Shown here one piece after another: positions 45,356-54,273 of a stretch of 64,000 nucleotides of DNA. The translations under genes and the position numbers were made by a program. The notes under the pieces were generated by a model. That model did no database searches. It saw only the letters and a program-made list of their open reading frames with translations, and was not told the origin of the DNA. Numbering within the stretch: the stretch's first letter is position 1; each line of letters opens with the position of its first letter. Origin of the DNA: JANRLF01 sp033762815 (GTDB taxonomy: Bacteria > Bacteroidota > Bacteroidia > Chitinophagales > CAIOSU01); the NCBI GenBank assembly GCA_033762815.1, contig JANRLF010000004.1:1-64000 (forward strand), read 5' to 3'.

Positions 45356-46264
45356 TTACTTGTATTCAGTCACTTCTATCTGGAATTTTTGGTCAAGGGC
45401 TTTAAGGTATGCCACCGTACCACCAGATATCTTAATGACTAAATTCTTGTTTTCTCCCGTATCAGGCAACTTACCGATTACTTTTACATAAGCGATGCGG
45501 TTGTTCATCAAATTGCGCACCTTAAGCACGGAGCCAACAGCGGCAGTTTTGTGCAAGGCATAAAACTTGGACGCATTCTCGGTACCTTGGTCTGCCATTT
45601 TTACCGCCATTCCCCTAGTTACTTCTACGGTGCCTTTTCCAACTTCTTCGTTAGCAAACGATTGCTTTAGGCTGTTAAGCATTGCCATATCCAGCTTAGG
45701 GTCGCCGATATTTTCCATTGGGGCAGTTTGCGGCTGGGGAGTCGTTTTAGTAAGAGCTGCGTTGTTTTCCGCTATCGGCTTCTTAGGCTGCGACGAAACC
45801 TTATCATTACCGATAGTGGATATAATCAATTCTTGCCCAATAGATACCTTATCATCAACCATTCCATTGGCTGCTTTAATCTCAGCGGTACTAGTATGGT
45901 ATTGTTTGGCAATGGCAAAGAGCGTTTCGCCTTGTTTAACTGTATGGGTAGTTTTTGGTGTGCTCTTAACAGTAGATACACCTGCATCTTTTTTCTGTAT
46001 TGCTACCGGTTTGGGGGTATTGAGTGGTATAATCAATAGGTCGCCATTCTTAATGGCTGCTTGGTCATCTGTAATCCTATTTGCTTTTTTTAGCGAGGCA
46101 ATATCGACTTGATACTTTTGCGCTATGGTGTATAATGTTTCCCCTCCCCTTATTTGGTGTATGGTATAAGGTAGCTTATCGATATAAATCGTATCGTTGG
46201 CGGCCCAAGCTGCTTGAAACGCCACCACCAAAAACATGCAAATAACTATTTGCCTCCACAGCAT
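45356..46264 (-). CDS. LysM-repeat protein with RlpA-like C-terminal domain
   Basis: A 302-residue exported protein. After a signal peptide (about 1-21) come two LysM repeats at about 35-78 (HQIRGGETLYTIAQKYQVDI) and 107-150 (HTVKQGETLFAIAKQYHTST), which bind peptidoglycan. A linker is followed by a C-terminal DPBB/RlpA-like domain (about 215-300; GMAVKMADQGTENASKFYAL, LKVRNLMNNRIAYVKVIGKL). Whether it cleaves peptidoglycan is unknown. It precedes the biotin genes with no gap, an association probably of transcription rather than function. Confidence 0.85.
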   Translation of the reverse strand: MLWRQIVICMFLVVAFQAAWAANDTIYIDKLPYTIHQIRGGETLYTIAQKYQVDIASLKKANRITDDQAAIKNGDLLIIPLNTPKPVAIQKKDAGVSTVKSTPKTTHTVKQGETLFAIAKQYHTSTAEIKAANGMVDDKVSIGQELIISTIGNDKVSSQPKKPIAENNAALTKTTPQPQTAPMENIGDPKLDMAMLNSLKQSFANEEVGKGTVEVTRGMAVKMADQGTENASKFYALHKTAAVGSVLKVRNLMNNRIAYVKVIGKLPDTGENKNLVIKISGGTVAYLKALDQKFQIEVTEYK

Positions 46265-46311
46265 ATCTATTGATTTATTAATTTTATCCCAAAGGGCATA
46301 TCCCCAGTTTG

Positions 46312-46319
46312 CAAAGTTA
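46312..46319 (-). promoter_or_regulatory. Candidate -7 element for the LysM-bioFDA operon
   Basis: On the minus strand this reads TAACTTTG, a perfect TAnnTTTG match 48 bp before the LysM ATG. No clear -33 element is seen at the usual spacing. Confidence 0.45.
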
Positions 46320-46344
46320 CAACAGCCATGCCCCCTACTTTCTT

Positions 46345-47706
46345 ATGAAAAGCATCATTTACTCACTGGTTTTTGTATTAACGTACAGCTTAATGGTCAA
46401 TATTGCTTTTGCCCAAACCGATTCAGCTAGCGGCAAAAAAGTAATTTTCACATTCACATTGAATGATGATATCATGCCAGCTGCGGAAAGAAAAGTACGC
46501 AAAGCATTGGACCAGGCCCAAGCGTTGAAAGCAGATTATATCATCATGGAACTGAATACTTATGGGGGACGGGTTGACGTGGCGGATAATATTCGCCAAC
46601 TGTTGATGGACGCAAAAGCAACTACCGTAGTATGGGTAAATAAAAATGCCGCATCGGCAGGGGCTTTGATATCAATTGCTTGTGATAGTATCTATATGTC
46701 AAAGGGGGCCAACATGGGTGCTGCTACCGTTGTGAATGGAGAGGATGGCACCCGTATGCCGGACAAGTATCAATCATATATGCGGAGCAAAATGCGCGCA
46801 ACCGCTGAAGCTCAAGGTAGAGACCCCAAAATAGCCGAAGCTATGGTGGACGACGCCAGCAGCATTCCTGGTATTATCGATTCAGGCAAAACCTTAACAC
46901 TTACCACTACAGAGGCCATTAAGCTCGGCTTTTCTGAAGGGCAAGCAGAAAGTATGGATGAAGTAATCACCGAATTAGGCATTGAAAATTATCGACTAGA
47001 AAAATATCAAAGCAATTTCCTTGAAACTGCCGTCAGTTTCTTGTTGCATCCAGCAGTGAACAGCATTCTAATGCTATTGATTATTGGAGGCATTATTTAT
47101 GAGTTTAAAGCACCTGGCACTGGTTTACCTTTGGCTGTGGCCGCCATTGCAGCCGTATTTTATTTTTTTCCACTCTATATAGATGGATTGGCGCAAAACT
47201 GGGAGATATTGGTGTTTATAGTAGGCTTGATATTACTTGGACTGGAACTGTTTGTTATACCCGGCTTTGGTGTAGCTGGCATTTCCGGAATATTGATGAT
47301 AGTAACAGGATTGACCCTTTCTTTACTGAACAATGTCGATTTCGATTTCAGCTATACCAGTGGCCGCGATATCTCGTTTGCTTTCTTTAGGGTAATTATC
47401 ACCATGTCAGTCATGTTGTTCTCCTTTCTTGCCTTGAGCAAACAGATTTTTGAAAGCCGGGTATTTCAGAAAGTAGCACTTACACATACACAAGAAGTAA
47501 GTAAAGGATACGTAGGTGCCGGTATTGAGCTCAATCAATTGGTAGGTTCAGAGGGTATTGCTGCAACCGATTTAAGGCCCGCAGGCAAAGTGGATATTGG
47601 CGAACAACGCTATGATGCTACTGCCGATAGTGCCCTTATCAGCAAAGGCAATGCAGTAAAAGTAGTAAAGGCACAGGGCAATTACTTAATTGTAAGAGCA
47701 GTTTAG
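46345..47706 (+). CDS. Long NfeD-family ClpP-class membrane serine protease
   Basis: A 453-residue protein; ATG 46345 (MKSIIYSLVFVLTYSLMVNI) supplies the signal peptide, and an upstream TTG is rejected. The N-terminal ClpP/SppA-like protease domain has the expected pattern MELNTYGGRVDVADNIR, with the serine in KNAASAGALIS and the candidate Lys base in YMRSKMRATAE. Four to five transmembrane segments follow (about 235-370), then a C-terminal OB-fold NfeD domain (about 385-453). In archaea this type cleaves stomatin-like proteins. It lies 5 bp upstream of kdsB. Confidence 0.92.
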   Translation: MKSIIYSLVFVLTYSLMVNIAFAQTDSASGKKVIFTFTLNDDIMPAAERKVRKALDQAQALKADYIIMELNTYGGRVDVADNIRQLLMDAKATTVVWVNKNAASAGALISIACDSIYMSKGANMGAATVVNGEDGTRMPDKYQSYMRSKMRATAEAQGRDPKIAEAMVDDASSIPGIIDSGKTLTLTTTEAIKLGFSEGQAESMDEVITELGIENYRLEKYQSNFLETAVSFLLHPAVNSILMLLIIGGIIYEFKAPGTGLPLAVAAIAAVFYFFPLYIDGLAQNWEILVFIVGLILLGLELFVIPGFGVAGISGILMIVTGLTLSLLNNVDFDFSYTSGRDISFAFFRVIITMSVMLFSFLALSKQIFESRVFQKVALTHTQEVSKGYVGAGIELNQLVGSEGIAATDLRPAGKVDIGEQRYDATADSALISKGNAVKVVKAQGNYLIVRAV

Positions 47707-47711
47707 GCACT

Positions 47712-48431
47712 ATGGAAATTATAGGTATTATTCCCGCCCGATATGCCTCTACCCGATTTCCTGGGAAACCATTGGCGAATATCAGAGGCAAAAGCATGAT
47801 ACAGCGGGTGTTTGAACAAGCCTGTAAAGCCCAATTGCTGCAATCCGTTTATATTGCCACCGACCATGAACTTATTGCGGAACATGCGAGCTCGTTTACG
47901 AAGAACATCATTATAACTGCCGACACCCATCAAACTGGCACCGAGCGCTGCGCCGAGGCTATAATGATTATAGATACAAAGGCCAATGCTGTTATCAATA
48001 TACAAGGTGACGAGCCCTATATCTTCCCCCAACAAATAGACACCGTTGCGGCAATGTTAAAAGAAAACAACGATGCCATAGTGACCCTCAAAAAAAGGAT
48101 TAGCAGTAATTCGCCATTGATTGACAACCCAAATACCGTTAAGGTAACAACCACTTTAAATGATGACGCACTGTATTTCAGCCGCTCCCCTATTCCTTAC
48201 AACCGTTCTGGAAACACGATAGACTATTTCAAGCATATTGGTATTTATGGTTTCCCGATTGATATTCTTAATCAGATAGTAAAGTTGCCACCCAGCCCAC
48301 TTGAACAATCAGAATTATTGGAACAATTGAGATGGTTGGAAAATGGATATCGTATAAAAGTAGGCATTACTGAATACGAAAGCCAAGCGGTGGACACACC
48401 GGAAGATATTGACCTACTGCCCAATAACTAA
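47712..48431 (+). CDS. kdsB: 3-deoxy-manno-octulosonate cytidylyltransferase (CMP-Kdo synthetase)
   Basis: A 239-residue enzyme that activates Kdo with CTP for lipid A core assembly. The N-terminus EIIGIIPARYASTRFPGKPL is diagnostic, and VINIQGDEPYI carries the metal-binding Asp. SPIPYNR and the C-terminal region SQAVDTPEDIDLL are conserved. It follows the NfeD gene by 5 bp and converges on the UbiA-family gene with an 18-bp overlap. Confidence 0.96.
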   Translation: MEIIGIIPARYASTRFPGKPLANIRGKSMIQRVFEQACKAQLLQSVYIATDHELIAEHASSFTKNIIITADTHQTGTERCAEAIMIIDTKANAVINIQGDEPYIFPQQIDTVAAMLKENNDAIVTLKKRISSNSPLIDNPNTVKVTTTLNDDALYFSRSPIPYNRSGNTIDYFKHIGIYGFPIDILNQIVKLPPSPLEQSELLEQLRWLENGYRIKVGITEYESQAVDTPEDIDLLPNN

Positions 48432-49364
48432 GCCATCGTACAAAGGCATGGATAGAATGCCCAGCAATATAATGGCCTTCAACAATTGGCTGATCCGATG
48501 ATAATCTTTCGTCGTATTGGCCCTATATATCATTATCATGGCAACAACTGCAGGAAGGTCAATCAATATACCCGTATAAATTGGAAAATCGAAGCTGCCC
48601 GCAATGATATGCTTTTGCTGCACGAAAAGCAGTGCCCTTACCAATAACAACAATATAAAGATGGCAATGAATTTAGCCGATTTTTCGCCCCATGCCACGG
48701 GAATGGTAAACCGCCCACCTAGTTCATCTCCCCGCATATCTTCCAAATCTTTGACCACTTCACGGGCCAGGTTTCCAAAGAAGGCAAAAACAAAATACAC
48801 CCCTGCACTCCACCATAAGTATTTGCCTGCAGTCAAATAAAGCGGATCACTACTGAATATAGATGGCTCTTCAAAAAAAATAGGCATCGATACTACCATA
48901 GCTGTTACTAATGCAACCAGTACATTGCCTAACAAAGGGATTTTTTTCAAAACCTTTGAGTACAGGTACAATAAGCCTGTAACAGTTATAAAAATGTAAA
49001 CCAATCGATAGTTGCCTACTTGATAGGCAACAAACAAGCCGATAAAGATGGCTACTAGGTTCAAGGTAACGTACCAACGTTCTGCCTGTTTAAGCGTAAG
49101 GCCGCCCAACTGGCTGCTATTGGGCTTATTGATGCGGTCAATCCCTACGTCGAAATAGTTATTGATTAAATATCCCGCAGCAGCAATCAGTAATACTGCC
49201 ACGCATAGGAGCGCAAACTGCCATTCATACATGGATGACCCTATGCGAAAATCTTGCTCAATAATGGGTAGCACCAAAAAGTGCCGTACCATTAGCATGG
49301 TAAGTAAAACGAACAGAATATTGAGAGGCCTAAAAACCCTCAGGAGAGCAAGATAAGGATTCAT
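48414..49364 (-). CDS. UbiA-family prenyltransferase
   Basis: A 316-residue polytopic membrane enzyme with about eight to nine hydrophobic segments. The two Asp-rich motifs for Mg-prenyl diphosphate binding are present: NNYFDVGIDRINKP and DLEDMRGDE. Bacteroidota homologues are usually annotated as geranylgeranylglycerol-phosphate geranylgeranyltransferase-like, but the acceptor cannot be deduced here; menaquinone or other lipid pathways are possible. It overlaps kdsB by 18 bp at the 3' ends. Confidence 0.86.
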   Translation of the reverse strand: MNPYLALLRVFRPLNILFVLLTMLMVRHFLVLPIIEQDFRIGSSMYEWQFALLCVAVLLIAAAGYLINNYFDVGIDRINKPNSSQLGGLTLKQAERWYVTLNLVAIFIGLFVAYQVGNYRLVYIFITVTGLLYLYSKVLKKIPLLGNVLVALVTAMVVSMPIFFEEPSIFSSDPLYLTAGKYLWWSAGVYFVFAFFGNLAREVVKDLEDMRGDELGGRFTIPVAWGEKSAKFIAIFILLLLVRALLFVQQKHIIAGSFDFPIYTGILIDLPAVVAMIMIYRANTTKDYHRISQLLKAIILLGILSMPLYDGLVIGQ

Positions 49365-49382
49365 AATATTGGGCGAAGTTAC

Positions 49383-50957
49383 CTAATAACGCTTTTCTGC
49401 CCTAATTATGTCTGCAGCTTTCTCAGCAATCATAATGGTGGGTGCATTGGTATTTCCTCTTACAATGTCAGGCATTATGGATGCATCTACCACTCTTAAG
49501 CCCTCCACCCCATGTACCTTTAAATCAGGCCCTACTACCGCCATGTTATCAGTGCCCATTTTACAGGTGCCAGTGGGGTGATACATTGCCTCCATTTTCT
49601 CGCGAACAAACTGCATGATTTCACCTACGCTGTGCAAGCGCTCCAATGGGGAATAATAATTATTAAAGAATGGCAAGAAAGTTTTGGTATGTAAAAGCTT
49701 GGCAGCTACCTTATAGCCCTCAACCATTGCGGCCATATCTTCTTCCTGCGTCAAAAATTTCGGGTCGATATTAGGATGGTCCTTATAATTGGGTGTTTTA
49801 AGCGTAACTGCTCCCCTACTTTTTGGCTTTACTAAACACGGCCCTAATGAAAAACCACTGCCTTCAGGTCTTGTAAAACCATGATCGACCATAAAAGCAG
49901 GTGCGAAGAATATCTGTAAGTCCGGTGCTGGCAAACCTTGACGCGAATGAACAAATCCGCATGCCTCCGCCACGGTACTGGTTAATGGACCATTCTTGAA
50001 TAAGTAGTATCGAAGGATGTTCCAGGTATTTTCGGCATTATCCAGTGTTACATCTTTTTTTGAACGTGCCACTAGCATTACAAATGGATGGTCTTGCAAA
50101 TTTTGACCCACGCCGGGCAAATCATGCACCACAGGTATGCCCATTTCCATCAAGTGCTGGCCTGGCCCAAGGCCTGACAACATCATGATTTGCGGAGTAT
50201 TAATGGCCCCAGCACTTAAAATGACTTCTTTAGTACAATTTTCAATGTGTCTTTTATCGCCACGCTCATACTCAATACCCGTTACCCGTTTTCCTTCCCA
50301 CAATAAATTCGTGACATGTGCATGCGATACCACTGTTAGGTTAGGTCTTTGCAATGAGGGCTTTAAATATGCCACAGCACTGCTTACCCTTTTCCCGTTT
50401 TTAATGTTGCGCTGAACCAAGGCAAAACCATCTTGCTTTGGGCCATTAAGATCGTCATTGAGGGGCTGTCCTACCTCGGTTACTGCTTTCAAAAACAACT
50501 TGGAAAGAATATTGGGCGAAATGGGATCGGTAACTGCCATAGGGCCGCCTACACCATGCAATTCAGAAGGACCCCGTTGTTGATCTTCAGCCTTTTTAAA
50601 ATAGGGCAATACATCATTGAAAGACCATCCCTTGTTTCCTGCCCGCTCCCAATCATCGTAATCTTCCTTATTGCCACGAATGTAAATCATGGCATTGAGA
50701 CTACTACTGCCACCCATCACTTTTCCTCGGGGCACATAGATTTGCCTGTTCAGCAGTGCTTGTTGTTCCGTAGTATGGTAAGCCCAATCGTAATCGGTTT
50801 TGAATAGTTGGGGAAACCCTACCGGTATATGTATCTTTTTCTCCTTATCGGCACCCCCTGCCTCCAACAACAATACTTTAGTGGATGGGTCTTCTGTCAA
50901 TCTTGCTGCCAACACACAACCGGCCGAACCTGCTCCAACTATTATATAGTCGTACAT
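49383..50957 (-). CDS. betA: GMC-family flavin oxidoreductase (choline dehydrogenase-like)
   Basis: A 524-residue FAD-dependent alcohol oxidoreductase of the glucose-methanol-choline family, most like BetA. The N-terminal FAD motif IIVGAGSAGCVLAARL, signatures RGKVMGGSSSLNAMIYIRGN and SAGAINTPQIMMLSGLG, and the C-terminal YHPTGTCKMG with its active-site His are all present. The substrate could be choline or another alcohol; no glycine-betaine genes are adjacent, so betA is a best-match name. Promoter region contains two DnaA-box sequences. Confidence 0.82.
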   Translation of the reverse strand: MYDYIIVGAGSAGCVLAARLTEDPSTKVLLLEAGGADKEKKIHIPVGFPQLFKTDYDWAYHTTEQQALLNRQIYVPRGKVMGGSSSLNAMIYIRGNKEDYDDWERAGNKGWSFNDVLPYFKKAEDQQRGPSELHGVGGPMAVTDPISPNILSKLFLKAVTEVGQPLNDDLNGPKQDGFALVQRNIKNGKRVSSAVAYLKPSLQRPNLTVVSHAHVTNLLWEGKRVTGIEYERGDKRHIENCTKEVILSAGAINTPQIMMLSGLGPGQHLMEMGIPVVHDLPGVGQNLQDHPFVMLVARSKKDVTLDNAENTWNILRYYLFKNGPLTSTVAEACGFVHSRQGLPAPDLQIFFAPAFMVDHGFTRPEGSGFSLGPCLVKPKSRGAVTLKTPNYKDHPNIDPKFLTQEEDMAAMVEGYKVAAKLLHTKTFLPFFNNYYSPLERLHSVGEIMQFVREKMEAMYHPTGTCKMGTDNMAVVGPDLKVHGVEGLRVVDASIMPDIVRGNTNAPTIMIAEKAADIIRAEKRY

Positions 50958-51027
50958 CTTCCAAAAGAATTAGGGTGTGAAGATAGATAGACGTACAGCC
51001 ATTTCAAACCGCCGCAAAATCCCACGT

Positions 51028-51119
51028 TGTGGATAAATGCCCTTTTGTATAAAAAAATCCTGCGAATGATGGTACTATAAGCTCCCAATGATGTTTAGGG
51101 TTGCCAAAGTTGTGGATAA
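51028..51119. promoter_or_regulatory. Two perfect DnaA-box sequences
   Basis: TGTGGATAA at 51028-51036 and at 51111-51119 are exact reverse complements of the DnaA box TTATCCACA, in the same orientation and 83 bp apart. Both sit in the intergenic region in front of the GMC oxidoreductase gene. This is too few boxes to call an origin. Confidence 0.5.
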
Positions 51120-51126
51120 ATTACAA

Positions 51127-52068
51127 TCAGAACTTTTTGAATTTTCTGGTGCTGATTGCTTTTCTATTTACATCCTCTAGACAAGCGAAGTATATTCCTG
51201 AGCTATAGTTACTAATGTCTACCTCGTTTCTTTCGTTATCGGTAGTCAATGGATGTGTATATAATTCCCTGCCAAAGAGGTCATATACCGTAACCCGCTC
51301 AATGGAATTCAACCCATTTTTTTTACTACATATTATGAGGTTTAAGTTGTGGTCGTTTACCACGTAAAAAGCAGCCTCCCTAACATCAATGTCCGCAGTA
51401 CCACCAGTGCTTATCACGGGTTGGCTATATACTTTTACTAAATTGGGCTCCACGGAGCTTAGGATGCTACTATCCTGAACAAACATCGTTCTGGAAAGAA
51501 TTATGGCATTAGAATATAGCTCATTGGGCTGAAAGCGGAAAATAAAGGTAAAAGCGTCCAAACTACCATTAGCAGGCAAATCATTTACTTGTGTTAGTGC
51601 ATAACGTAGTTTCAAATCATCCAAATAAGCCCTTGCTATACTGTCATTCTTAAACTTCACCAAAATTTTATCATTGGCAAAATACCATAGGTTTTCCGTG
51701 TAAACGGCCTCAGGTGCCATAGTAATAGAAGGGAACGATGCTTCGAATGCCGCATTGCTTGTTATTCCTTCAATTATTGCTCTTCGCTGCGTTGGGCTAC
51801 TAGCTGCATTGAAAAAAACCAAGTTGATTTTGTCTTCATTATGTTGTCTGAAGATGGAGGCCTCTACAATTTGAGGATCATAAGCCTGCTCATATTGTCC
51901 GTGGTTTTTCATACGGAAAGCAAACACATCGGGCTGTACCTGCCATTCCATCACACTACCATCATAGTACCAAGCTAACTTGTCTTCGCCTTGCCCCATG
52001 AAAGCAGAAAACAAAGTAAAGCATAAGGTAAGTGCTATAGGAAACTTATATTTCAGAAGCTCTTTCAA
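51127..52068 (-). CDS. Propeptide-only paralogue of the adjacent subtilase, with T9SS sorting domain
   Basis: A 313-residue exported protein without any protease domain. After a signal peptide (about 1-26), residues 28-220 align by eye with the N-terminal (pre-catalytic) region of the subtilase at 52122-54095. Shared landmarks are AWYYDG/YWYVDG, WQVQPD/FTLQAD, NDLPANGSLDAFTFIFRFQ/ANLPSNYKYVCIFRQK and VEPNLVKVY/ANPNIVALP. After a short linker the last ~85 residues form a sorting domain-like tail (RVTVYDLFGRELY, SSGIYFACLEDVN, RKFKKF). It lies 53 bp downstream of the subtilase gene on the same strand. It may be a stand-alone inhibitor or folding helper; that role is inferred. Confidence 0.75.
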   Translation of the reverse strand: MKELLKYKFPIALTLCFTLFSAFMGQGEDKLAWYYDGSVMEWQVQPDVFAFRMKNHGQYEQAYDPQIVEASIFRQHNEDKINLVFFNAASSPTQRRAIIEGITSNAAFEASFPSITMAPEAVYTENLWYFANDKILVKFKNDSIARAYLDDLKLRYALTQVNDLPANGSLDAFTFIFRFQPNELYSNAIILSRTMFVQDSSILSSVEPNLVKVYSQPVISTGGTADIDVREAAFYVVNDHNLNLIICSKKNGLNSIERVTVYDLFGRELYTHPLTTDNERNEVDISNYSSGIYFACLEDVNRKAISTRKFKKF

Positions 52069-52121
52069 CTGATAGATGATTGCTTAGATTAAATGAATGA
52101 GGATTAATAAGAACCAATCGA

Positions 52122-54095
52122 CTACCAAAGCTTCACAAACTTTGCAGTATGCACCAGTTCATCTTCCTTGTTCATGAAACGTGCAATATACATACCAGGA
52201 GTGTTTTCGCTTACGTCCAAAGTGATTTCCTCTTCATGCTTGCCCACCATTTGGGTATGCAACAATTTGCCACTCAAATCAAACACTTGCATGGTGAGGT
52301 CAACTTTTTCACCAGTGGAATGGTAATGTATTGTAGCTTGATGCTGCACTGGAGAACTTACACTAATTGTCAAGCCACTTTCTGGTGCAGGCTCATCACC
52401 AATACCCACTGTGGTACCGCCTAATGCCCTGAATGCATTTATCCTACCGAAACCCGTTTCAAGACTTCTTCCAGGTATATTACCATCGTAGTTATAATCA
52501 TACTGATTAGCATTTACCTTATCTGCATTTTGGGTTAAGATATCCATTACCTCATCAGCGTGTAAATCAGCATTCTTGCTTAGGAGCAAAGCCACCACAC
52601 CGGTTACAATGGGCGCAGAAGCAGAAGTTTTACCCAAGGCGGTATAATCGCCGCTGATATAGCCCTGGCTTCCTGACATATCAGTAGTATAAATGCATAC
52701 CCCTGGTGCTACCACATCAAGATTATCGCCGTAGTTGGTGCCCCAAGCTGTCCCGTTCAGGTTCCAGTTGTCAGAGCTAACTTTCGCCTTATCATCGGGT
52801 GTGGAAGAACCTACTGCTATTACTTGCGGGTAGGCTGCCGGCCATTGGGGCAGGTCGCCGTCATAGTACCCATTATTGCCGTGCGAAGCCACCATTACTA
52901 CACCTAAGGTATTGCCATATCTCACCCTACCTGCAGTAGCAAGATTTTCAATCTGTGTTCTTATGGCATCGCTGGGATGGTCAATGCCCAAACTGAAGTT
53001 CAGCACGTCCACATTAAACTCTGGTTCCATCGCTTTTTGCATGGCAATCACCAATTGCATGTCTTCTTGTCCATTTACCAAAAACGGGATTATTTGCGCA
53101 CCATAGGCCACCCCTGCCGCACCAACACCATTACCGCCCTTGGCGCCAATAATACCTGCTACCGCCATGCCATGACCACCAAATGTAGCATCATAAGGGG
53201 CATTAGAGGCATTGTAAGGCGTATTGTTCACACAATTCCACCCAGGCAACAACTGGCCTTGCATATCAGGATGATTATAGTCAAATCCAGCAAAGTCGAT
53301 TACACCAATCCTGATACCTTGACCAGTATAACCCATATTCCAGACCTCCAATATGCCTGCATCTGCACCCGTAGTACCACCATTTGGCGCACAATTAATT
53401 CGTTGCCCATGATTATCGATATACCATGCCTTGTCCAAATCGTTATCATTAATTCCATCTGGCTGGAAGCCTTCATTGGGCAACGCCACGATATTAGGAT
53501 TGGCAAAAGCTATCCTTGAGCCTTCTGATTCAACAATCTTTGCTGATAGAAGTGCTGTATTATTGCTGATAGAAAAATCTTTCTGGCGAAAAATGCATAC
53601 ATACTTATAGTTGCTAGGCAGGTTGGCAATAGGGTTCAACCATTCCATATTGTATTTAGTAGCAAATTGTCCTATTTCATCGAACGATACATAATGTTCA
53701 AAAGCCACGAATAACTTCTCATCAATACGTAGTGGCTTTTCTTTGCCCGGTTGTTGCAAGGTTAATATAAGGTTGCCTTGTGGGTAGATGCCCCTTAAGT
53801 TGCTCAGATAGCTTTGTTTATCTTGTAATTCAGCTGCTGATTCAAATTGAAGACTTACAAAACCGGCCATACTGCTTTGCTCAGCATCCAATTGTTTCAA
53901 TACGCCAGCAACAGGCAATTGGCTGCCCATTCGTCCGTTCAGCTTCAATACAGCTTCATCGGCCTGCAATGTAAATGATTGCTTCTCGCCATCTACGTAC
54001 CAATAAACTTGTTGATTATTTTGCGCAAAGGATACTTTACCAAGAGCCAATAAAAAAGCTAGGCCGAAAATGCCCCTCCATCTCACGTTCATCAT
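52122..54095 (-). CDS. T9SS-secreted subtilisin-like (S8) serine protease
   Basis: A 657-residue protein. Signal peptide 1-25 is followed by an N-terminal propeptide-like region (26-215), then the S8 domain. The catalytic triad is Asp267 (GVIDFAGFD), His308 (GGHGMAVAG) and Ser491 (GKTSASAPIVTG), with oxyanion Asn407 (ASHGNNG). The Asp motif DFAG and the His motif HGM differ from the common D(T/S)G and HGT. A C-terminal T9SS sorting domain (about 570-657; QVFDLSGKLLHTQ, TPGMYIARF, KFVKLW) implies surface display. The orphan propeptide gene lies immediately downstream. Residue numbers count from the first of two Met codons. Confidence 0.92.
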   Translation of the reverse strand: MMNVRWRGIFGLAFLLALGKVSFAQNNQQVYWYVDGEKQSFTLQADEAVLKLNGRMGSQLPVAGVLKQLDAEQSSMAGFVSLQFESAAELQDKQSYLSNLRGIYPQGNLILTLQQPGKEKPLRIDEKLFVAFEHYVSFDEIGQFATKYNMEWLNPIANLPSNYKYVCIFRQKDFSISNNTALLSAKIVESEGSRIAFANPNIVALPNEGFQPDGINDNDLDKAWYIDNHGQRINCAPNGGTTGADAGILEVWNMGYTGQGIRIGVIDFAGFDYNHPDMQGQLLPGWNCVNNTPYNASNAPYDATFGGHGMAVAGIIGAKGGNGVGAAGVAYGAQIIPFLVNGQEDMQLVIAMQKAMEPEFNVDVLNFSLGIDHPSDAIRTQIENLATAGRVRYGNTLGVVMVASHGNNGYYDGDLPQWPAAYPQVIAVGSSTPDDKAKVSSDNWNLNGTAWGTNYGDNLDVVAPGVCIYTTDMSGSQGYISGDYTALGKTSASAPIVTGVVALLLSKNADLHADEVMDILTQNADKVNANQYDYNYDGNIPGRSLETGFGRINAFRALGGTTVGIGDEPAPESGLTISVSSPVQHQATIHYHSTGEKVDLTMQVFDLSGKLLHTQMVGKHEEEITLDVSENTPGMYIARFMNKEDELVHTAKFVKLW

Positions 54096-54273
54096 ACCAC
54101 ACCATTTTCAGTTCCACACCGCACCAGCTAGATAAAGCCAATGCTCTCACATTGGACTTGTACGTTGTCTATCAAAAAATGTTGCCTTTAAGTGAAGGGT
54201 ATTAGGGTTACCTTTTCAAATTTTTGTGTAATAAGATACATATACCGCATCTTCGCATGTAATAGTAGCGACA

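Noticed and set aside
51028..51119. The two DnaA boxes as the replication origin
   Set aside because: Only two boxes, no dnaA, dnaN or gidA-type neighbour and no DNA unwinding element pattern strong enough to support oriC.
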